This document shows positions 32,894 to 37,570 of a stretch of 37,570 nucleotides of DNA, piece by piece. Under the pieces are notes generated by a model. That model did no database searches, was not told the origin of the DNA, and worked only from the letters and a program-made list of their open reading frames with translations. The translations under genes and the position numbers were made by a program. Position 1 is the first letter of the stretch. Each line of letters opens with the position of its first letter. Origin of the DNA: Streptomyces sp. (lineage in GTDB: Bacteria; Actinomycetota; Actinomycetes; Streptomycetales; Streptomycetaceae). The DNA lies in the NCBI RefSeq assembly GCF_019510245.1, contig NZ_JAEKKT010000060.1, positions 1-37,570 on the forward strand, given 5' to 3'.

Positions 32894-33304
32894 CGGGTGG
32901 AGGTGGTCTCCGGAGTCGTAGGAGGGGCGGAGACGGTTCGGGGCGTACGGGTCGCGGAGTGCCTGGTCGAAGTCGGTGACCGCGTCGTACACCCGGCCCG
33001 ACCGGATCCCGTTCGTTGATCTGTCGGCGGACCCGTTCCCTGGCCGGGGTCCACCCGGCGTGCCCCTGGAACGGCATCAGGGTCGCCCCGACCCCACGGA
33101 TCCCGTGGCCGCGGCCCAGGAGCCGACCCAGGTCCCGGCGGAGACGGGTGCGGCCGAGACGCCGTGCAGGCCGCCGCCCGGGACGCCGGTGGCCGCGGAC
33201 GCGCCGTCGTCGGGGGCGACGACGAGGGAGAGGGCGGCGGACAGGGCCACGATCAGTGCCACTACTGCCCCGAGCAGGGCGAAACCCTCGTGACGCCGGG
33301 TCAT
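32894..33304 (-). pseudogene. SGNH/GDSL-family secreted hydrolase pseudogene, catalytic core deleted
   Basis: From ATG 33304 (GGAG upstream) the frame reads an export signal (MTRRHEGFALLGAVVALIVALSAALSLVV) and the family opening GTWVGSWAAATGS, and then stops with TGA at about 33077. In a second frame, GATLMPFQGHAGWTPARERVRRQIN begins at about 33085. In a third frame comes RVYDAVTDFDQALRDPYAP and YDSGDHLHP. These last two blocks belong to the C-terminus of the same secreted lipase/esterase family, with the catalytic DxxH. The roughly 250 residues between, including the GDS nucleophile motif, are missing. The remnant also stops short after HLHP. At least two frame changes confirm decay. Confidence 0.85.
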
Positions 33305-33475
33305 GCGGATGCGGTCTCCTCGACCTGTGGGCGGCCTCTGACGTACAGGTCCTGCCGGAGTTCCCCGAACATTACAGACGGTGGGAACTCTTGTTCCGTT
33401 CCGGGAGTAGGTCAGCAAGGGACAATATGTGCGGGATCACCGTGAGGGTGGACCGGCTGCGAACGGGTGGAGCAG

Positions 33476-34810
33476 ATGGCGGAACCTACGGAGACGACGG
33501 ACGGCCGGGCTGACGGCCGGGCGGCCGCCGAGCCGTCGTACAAGTCCATGAACGCCTTCACGCCTGCCGACGAGGAGCGTCAGCGCGGCGTCCGGCAGAT
33601 GAAGCGCACGGCGACCGGCCTGCTGCTGTTCGTCGCCCTCGTGTACGCCCTGGCCAAGTGGGCGTCCGGCGAGGGCGCCGGCGCCTGGGCGGACTACGTG
33701 GCCGCGGCAGCCGAGGCGGGCATGGTCGGCGCGCTGGCCGACTGGTTCGCGGTCACCGCCATCTTCCGGCACCCCCTCGGCGTGCCCATCCCGCACACCG
33801 CGATCATCCCCAACAAGAAGGACCAGCTCGGCGTCTCGCTCGGCGAGTTCGTCGGCGAGAACTTCCTCTCCCGGGACGTCGTACGGCAGCGCCTGCGCGC
33901 CGTCGGCATCGGCAGCCGCCTCGGCGCCTGGCTGGCCGAGCCGAAGAACGCCGACCGGGTCACCGCCGAACTCGCGACAGCGCTCCGCGGCGCGCTCACC
34001 GTGCTGCGGGACTCCGACGTCCAGGCGGTCGTCGGCGAGGCGATCACCCGCCGCGCCGACGCCCAGGAGATCGCCCCCGGCATCGGCAAGATGCTGGAGC
34101 GGGTCGTCGCCGACGGCGGCCACAAGCGCGTCGTGGACCTCGTCGTCACCCGGGCCTACGACTGGCTGGTGCTGCACGGCGACTCCGTGATGGACGCCGT
34201 CCAGGGCGGCGCCCCCGGCTGGACCCCCCGGTTCGTCGACCGTCGCGTCGGCGAGCGCGTCTACAAGGAGCTGCTGCGCTTCTGCTCCGAGATGCGGGAC
34301 ATGCCCTCCCACCCGGCCCGCGGCGCCCTCGACCGCTTCCTCACGGACTTCGCGAACGACCTCCAGTCCGACACCGACACCCGCGCCCGCGTCGAGCGGC
34401 TCAAGGGCGAGGTCCTGGGCCGCGGTGAGGTCCAGGACCTGATCGCGTCCGCCTGGACGGCCGTACGCTCCATGATCGTGGCGGCGGCCGAGGACGAGCG
34501 CAGCGAGCTGCGGCTGCGCGTCCGCGCCTCCCTGATCTCCCTGGGCGCCCGGATGGCGAAGGAGCCCAAGGTCCAGGACAAGGTCGACAGCTGGGTCGAG
34601 GGCGCGGCCGTGCACGTCGTGTCGACCTACCGCAAGGAGATCACCTCGCTGATCACCGACACGGTGGCCGGCTGGGACGCCGAGCACACCACCCGGAAGA
34701 TCGAGGCGCACATCGGCCGCGACCTGCAGTTCATCCGGATCAACGGCACGGTGGTGGGGTCGCTGGCCGGGGTGCTGATCTTCACGGTGTCGCGAGCGCT
34801 GGGGGCGTAG
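33476..34810 (+). CDS. DUF445 family membrane protein
   Basis: A 444-aa DUF445 protein (YjiN/YheB-like). It has a membrane segment at TGLLLFVALVYALAKWA near residue 47 and a conserved second one in the EAGMVGALADWFAVTAIFRHPLG signature (near 81). A long helical domain follows: PIPHTAIIPNKKDQLGVSLGEFVGENFL, DRRVGERVYKELLRF, and a C-terminal membrane helix (VGSLAGVLIFTVSRAL) after the RINGTVVG motif. Function unknown; the family sits at the membrane of many bacteria. ATG 33476 is preceded by GGAG (33469-33472); GTG 33467 in frame is possible. Confidence 0.85.
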   Translation: MAEPTETTDGRADGRAAAEPSYKSMNAFTPADEERQRGVRQMKRTATGLLLFVALVYALAKWASGEGAGAWADYVAAAAEAGMVGALADWFAVTAIFRHPLGVPIPHTAIIPNKKDQLGVSLGEFVGENFLSRDVVRQRLRAVGIGSRLGAWLAEPKNADRVTAELATALRGALTVLRDSDVQAVVGEAITRRADAQEIAPGIGKMLERVVADGGHKRVVDLVVTRAYDWLVLHGDSVMDAVQGGAPGWTPRFVDRRVGERVYKELLRFCSEMRDMPSHPARGALDRFLTDFANDLQSDTDTRARVERLKGEVLGRGEVQDLIASAWTAVRSMIVAAAEDERSELRLRVRASLISLGARMAKEPKVQDKVDSWVEGAAVHVVSTYRKEITSLITDTVAGWDAEHTTRKIEAHIGRDLQFIRINGTVVGSLAGVLIFTVSRALGA

Positions 34811-34876
34811 ACCGCGCGGGCCGGGGCACCCGAACGGGCGGCTTCGGTTCTGGACTCCCGGGCAAGGAGGCGCGCG

Positions 34877-36379
34877 TTGGGTACGGCTACGGACATGGGC
34901 GTGGACGAAAGCGGCGGCCGGACGATCACCACCCGCATCCCGGCGCGCCTGGACCGGCTCCCCTGGTCCCGCTGGCACTGGACGATCGTCATCGGCCTCG
35001 GCACCGTCTGGATCCTGGACGGCCTGGAGGTCACGGTCGTCGGCAACATCGCGAGCCGCCTCTCCGAACCGGGCAGCGGCCTCGCGATCTCCTCCTCCCA
35101 GGTCACCGGCACCGCCGCGGCCCTCTACGTGGCCGGCGCCTGCACCGGCGCCCTCTTCTGGGGCCGCCTGACCGACCGGTACGGCCGCAAGAAGCTCTTC
35201 ATGACCACCTTGGCGGTCTACCTGGCCGCCACCGCCCTGACCTCGATCTCCTTCGCCCCCTGGTGGTTCTTCGTCTTCCGCTTCCTGACCGGCTTCGGCA
35301 TCGGCGGCGAGTACGCGGCGATCAACTCGGCGATCGACGAGCTGATCCCGGCGCACTACCGCGGCCGCGTCGACCTGATCATCAACGGCAGCTTCTGGGT
35401 GGGCGCGGTGGGCGGCTCGCTGCTCTCGATCGTCGCGCTGAACACCGACTTCCTGGCGAAGGACGTCGGCTGGCGCCTGACCTTCGCGCTGGGCGTCGTC
35501 CTCGGCCTGGTCATCCTGCTGGTACGGCGCAACGTCCCGGAGAGCCCGCGCTGGCTGCTGATCCACGGCAGGGAACGGGAGGCCGAGGAGATCGTCTCCG
35601 CCATCGAGGCAAAGGTGGAGGAGGAGACGGGCAAGCCGCTTACGGCACCGGAGAGCGAGCTGGTGATCCACCAGCGCGAGAGCGTCACCTTCGCCGAGAT
35701 CGCCCGCACGGTCTTCCACGACTACCGGCGCCGCGCCGTCCTCGGCTTCTCCCTCTTCGTCGGCCAGGCGTTCCTCTACAACGCGATCACCTTCGGCTTC
35801 GGCGCGATCCTCACGAAGTTCTTCGACGTGCCGACGGGGGACACCGGCTACTACTTCGTGGTCATCGCCGTCGGCAACTTCCTCGGCCCCCTGTTCCTGG
35901 GCAAGCTCTTCGACACGGTGGGCAGGAGGGTGATGATCTCGTCGACGTACCTCCTCTCCGGCCTGCTGCTCTTCCTCACGGCCTGGCTGTTCGACCGCGG
36001 CGTGCTGACGGCGGGGACGCTGACGGCATGCTGGTGCGCGGTCCTCTTCTTCGCCTCGGCGGGAGCGTCCAGCGCCTACCTGACCGTCTCCGAGATCTTC
36101 CCGATGGAGACGCGGGCGATGTCCATCGCGTTCTTCTACGCCCTGGGCACGGCCGCGGGCGGCATCAGCGGCCCCCTGCTCTTCGCCGACCTCACGGGGA
36201 CGGGCAAGGTGGCCGACACGGTGCTGGCGTTCCAGATCGGGGCGGGCCTGATGTGCGCGGCGGGGCTGGTGGCGGCGGCGTGCGCGGTGAACGCGGAACG
36301 CCGGTCCCTGGAGGACATCGCGCGTCCGCTGACGGCCGCGGCGGGGGACAAGGGCGGGCCGGCGAAGACGCCCGCGTAG
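34877..36379 (+). CDS. MFS transporter, metabolite:H+ symporter / sugar porter-like
   Basis: A 500-aa 12-helix major facilitator. Features: RLPWSRWHWTIVIGLGTVWILDGLEVTVVG (helix 1), the GRLTDRYGRKKLF loop between helices 2 and 3, RFLTGFGIGGEYAAINSAIDELIPAHYRGR, NVPESPRWLL after helix 6, KLFDTVGRRVMI and SEIFPMETRAM. These match the acid/aromatic and sugar-porter-like groups, so the substrate may be a small organic acid or sugar. AGGAGG lies 6 nt before a TTG at 34877, a strong case for TTG as the start. Internal methionines further in lack a Shine-Dalgarno. C-terminal tail is hydrophilic. Confidence 0.9.
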   Translation: MGTATDMGVDESGGRTITTRIPARLDRLPWSRWHWTIVIGLGTVWILDGLEVTVVGNIASRLSEPGSGLAISSSQVTGTAAALYVAGACTGALFWGRLTDRYGRKKLFMTTLAVYLAATALTSISFAPWWFFVFRFLTGFGIGGEYAAINSAIDELIPAHYRGRVDLIINGSFWVGAVGGSLLSIVALNTDFLAKDVGWRLTFALGVVLGLVILLVRRNVPESPRWLLIHGREREAEEIVSAIEAKVEEETGKPLTAPESELVIHQRESVTFAEIARTVFHDYRRRAVLGFSLFVGQAFLYNAITFGFGAILTKFFDVPTGDTGYYFVVIAVGNFLGPLFLGKLFDTVGRRVMISSTYLLSGLLLFLTAWLFDRGVLTAGTLTACWCAVLFFASAGASSAYLTVSEIFPMETRAMSIAFFYALGTAAGGISGPLLFADLTGTGKVADTVLAFQIGAGLMCAAGLVAAACAVNAERRSLEDIARPLTAAAGDKGGPAKTPA

Positions 36380-36393
36380 GAGAGGACTTCCAG

Positions 36394-36441
36394 CAGCTCA
36401 CCGGCTCAGCAGCTCACCGGCTCACCGTCTTACCGGCTCAG
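36394..36441. repeat. Three direct 16-bp repeats at the end of the MFS transporter
   Basis: Units CAGCTCACCGGCTCAG, CAGCTCACCGGCTCAC and CGTCTTACCGGCTCAG are consecutive at 36394, 36410 and 36426. The first two are 15 of 16 identical, the third diverges. The third overlaps the stop codon of the convergent small membrane protein gene. Confidence 0.6.
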
Positions 36442-36807
36442 CGTCACGGCCGTCACCGTCGTCGCCACGAAGGCGGCGCCCCCGCACACGGCCACCGCCC
36501 AGCCCACGCAGCGCGCCCGCAGCACCCGGTAGCGCCGCTCGTACTCGCCCCGCAGGGACACGCACCGGGCGGCGATCCGTTCCAGGTCCTGGCGGGCGCG
36601 CCGGAGGCTGTCGTCGACGTAGTGGTGCTCGACCTCGTCGCGCTGGGACGTGGTCAGCCAGTCCATGCGGCCGGTGAACTCCCGTGCCAGCTGTTCGGCC
36701 TCGGCGATCCTGGCCTGCCACAGCAGGTATCCCTCGACCTGGTTGGCGAGGTCTCCGTCGGCTCCCGGCGGGTGTCCGCCGCCCCTGCGACGTCCCGCCC
36801 CGGTCAC
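36430..36807 (-). CDS. Small membrane protein translationally coupled to cytochrome oxidase subunit I
   Basis: A 125-aa protein of unknown function. GTG 36807 overlaps the ctaD stop codon as GTGA, so translation is coupled. It has an Arg/Gly/Pro-rich start ([14 protein letters not shown]), a long helix ([25 protein letters not shown] then [25 protein letters not shown]) that could form a coiled coil, and a single C-terminal membrane segment ([24 protein letters not shown]). Orientation would put the helix in the cytoplasm. Likely an accessory of the oxidase by coupling only; not recognised as a known assembly factor. Confidence 0.7.
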   Translation of the reverse strand: MTGAGRRRGGGHPPGADGDLANQVEGYLLWQARIAEAEQLAREFTGRMDWLTTSQRDEVEHHYVDDSLRRARQDLERIAARCVSLRGEYERRYRVLRARCVGWAVAVCGGAAFVATTVTAVTLSR

Positions 36808-37570
36808 GTGTGGAGCCTGTGGGCCTCGGCCTCGGCCATGGCGATGTCCGGGTGGTGCAGGTCGAACGCCGGGGACTCGCTGCGGATCCGAGGCAGGGTG
36901 ACGAAGTTGTGCCGCGGCGGCGGGCAGGAGGTCGCCCACTCCAGGGAGCGGCCGTAGCCCCACGGGTCGTCCACACCGACCGGCTTGCCGTACCGGGCCG
37001 TCTTCCACACGTTGTAGAGGAACGGCAGGATCGACAGGCCGAGCAGGAACGAACCGATCGACGAGACCGTGTTCAGCGTGGTGAAGCCGTCGGCCGCCAG
37101 GTAGTCGGCGTACCGGCGCGGCATGCCCTCGGCGCCCAGCCAGTGCTGGACCAGGAAGGTGCCGTGGAAGCCGATGAACAGCGTCCAGAAGGTGATCTTG
37201 CCGAGCCGCTCGTCGAGCATCTTGCCGGTCATCTTCGGCCACCAGAAGTGGAAGCCGGCGAACATCGCGAAGACGACCGTACCGAAGACCACGTAGTGGA
37301 AGTGGGCGACGACGAAGTACGAGTCGGAGACGTGGAAGTCCAGCGGCGGCGAGGCCAGGATGACACCGGTCAGACCACCGAACAGGAACGTCACGAGGAA
37401 GCCGGACGCCCACAGCATCGGCGTCTCGAACGACAGCGAGCCCTTCCACATGGTGCCGATCCAGTTGAAGAACTTCACACCGGTCGGGACCGCGATCAGG
37501 AAGGTCATGAAGGAGAAGAACGGCAGCAGCACACCACCGGTGACGTACATGTGGTGGGCCCACACCGTCA
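36804..37570 (-). CDS. ctaD: Cytochrome c oxidase subunit I, C-terminal part (window edge)
   Basis: The last 255 residues of a heme-copper oxidase subunit I; the gene continues beyond the window. CuB ligands are visible in WAHHMYV, followed by the proton-channel-like segment [44 protein letters not shown], which carries the heme-ligand HFH pair, then [21 protein letters not shown]. The C-terminus is hydrophilic and ends in HRLHT. The enzyme reduces oxygen and pumps protons. Whether it is the main ctaD or a second copy cannot be judged from this fragment. Confidence 0.95.
   Translation of the reverse strand, partial: TVWAHHMYVTGGVLLPFFSFMTFLIAVPTGVKFFNWIGTMWKGSLSFETPMLWASGFLVTFLFGGLTGVILASPPLDFHVSDSYFVVAHFHYVVFGTVVFAMFAGFHFWWPKMTGKMLDERLGKITFWTLFIGFHGTFLVQHWLGAEGMPRRYADYLAADGFTTLNTVSSIGSFLLGLSILPFLYNVWKTARYGKPVGVDDPWGYGRSLEWATSCPPPRHNFVTLPRIRSESPAFDLHHPDIAMAEAEAHRLHT

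Noticed and set aside
32526..32921. A protein with AVAVDRRRGSQPRG repeats
   Set aside because: The 42-bp period is a multiple of three, so any frame stays open across the array; no start, ribosome-binding site or family supports coding.

Overview
This is a high-GC actinobacterial chromosome segment, almost certainly Streptomyces. The pointers are the very high third-position GC, an SsgA-like sporulation protein, paired NagE-type PTS permeases with DasR-like operators, a cluster of TANNNT promoters 7 nt from start codons, and a dispersed Streptomyces-type intergenic repeat. No phage, IS element, plasmid function or CRISPR array is visible.

Layout. 1-4.8 kb: an FAD-linked oxidase, an SsgA-like protein (probably SsgG), two RDD membrane proteins and a small membrane protein. 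5.1-7.9 kb: a degraded zone with an immune-inhibitor-A (M6) protease pseudogene that has lost its zinc motif, one small conserved hypothetical gene, a repeat copy, and a nicotinamidase that has lost its N-terminus. 8-9.4 kb: nicotinate phosphoribosyltransferase. 9.4-14.5 kb: clpS, a DUF2017 gene, an amino acid permease, then the protein-thiocarboxylate cysteine pathway (Mec-type JAMM protease, CysO sulfur carrier, CysM synthase). Mec and CysO are separated by two direct copies of a 164-bp repeat. 14.7-17.8 kb: a secreted sedolisin, a lipoprotein and a membrane-anchored PemK/MazF-like protein. 18-23.9 kb: a metallo-beta-lactamase-fold phosphodiesterase-like protein, the GlcNAc PTS genes nagE2 (frameshifted by an internal deletion), nagE1 and nagF, then rph, a lipoprotein gene and rdgB. 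23.9-26 kb: tRNA-Leu(UAG), bcp, a DUF3618 gene, a GroES-like gene, and a guanidinium exporter gene (gdx/sugE) behind a guanidine-III riboswitch-like leader. 26-29 kb: a class A penicillin-binding protein with long low-complexity ends. 29.2-32.6 kb: a three-gene ABC-2 exporter and a DUF1707/LiaF-like protein. 32.6-33.3 kb: a 42-bp tandem array and an SGNH-hydrolase pseudogene. 33.5-37.6 kb: a DUF445 protein, an MFS transporter, a small membrane protein and the C-terminal part of cytochrome oxidase subunit I.

How the genes relate. The order clpS - DUF2017 - mec - cysO - cysM - MBL protein - rph - rdgB follows the Mycobacterium tuberculosis Rv1331-Rv1341 neighbourhood, with Streptomyces-specific genes inserted and with no rhomboid or murI gene at this position. 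nagF, nagE1 and nagE2 would together import N-acetylglucosamine, a nutrient and developmental signal, under DasR. In this sequence nagE2 is broken, which leaves nagE1 as the only intact IIC gene in the window.

The most notable points are the riboswitch-gdx unit, the nagE2 deletion, a CysO that ends in Gly-Gly-Met-Ala and so needs trimming (a JAMM protease is adjacent), the repeat family that abuts two decayed genes, and a run of probable leaderless promoters. I did not find a clearly new multi-gene system. All family calls are from reading the sequence, without database searches.
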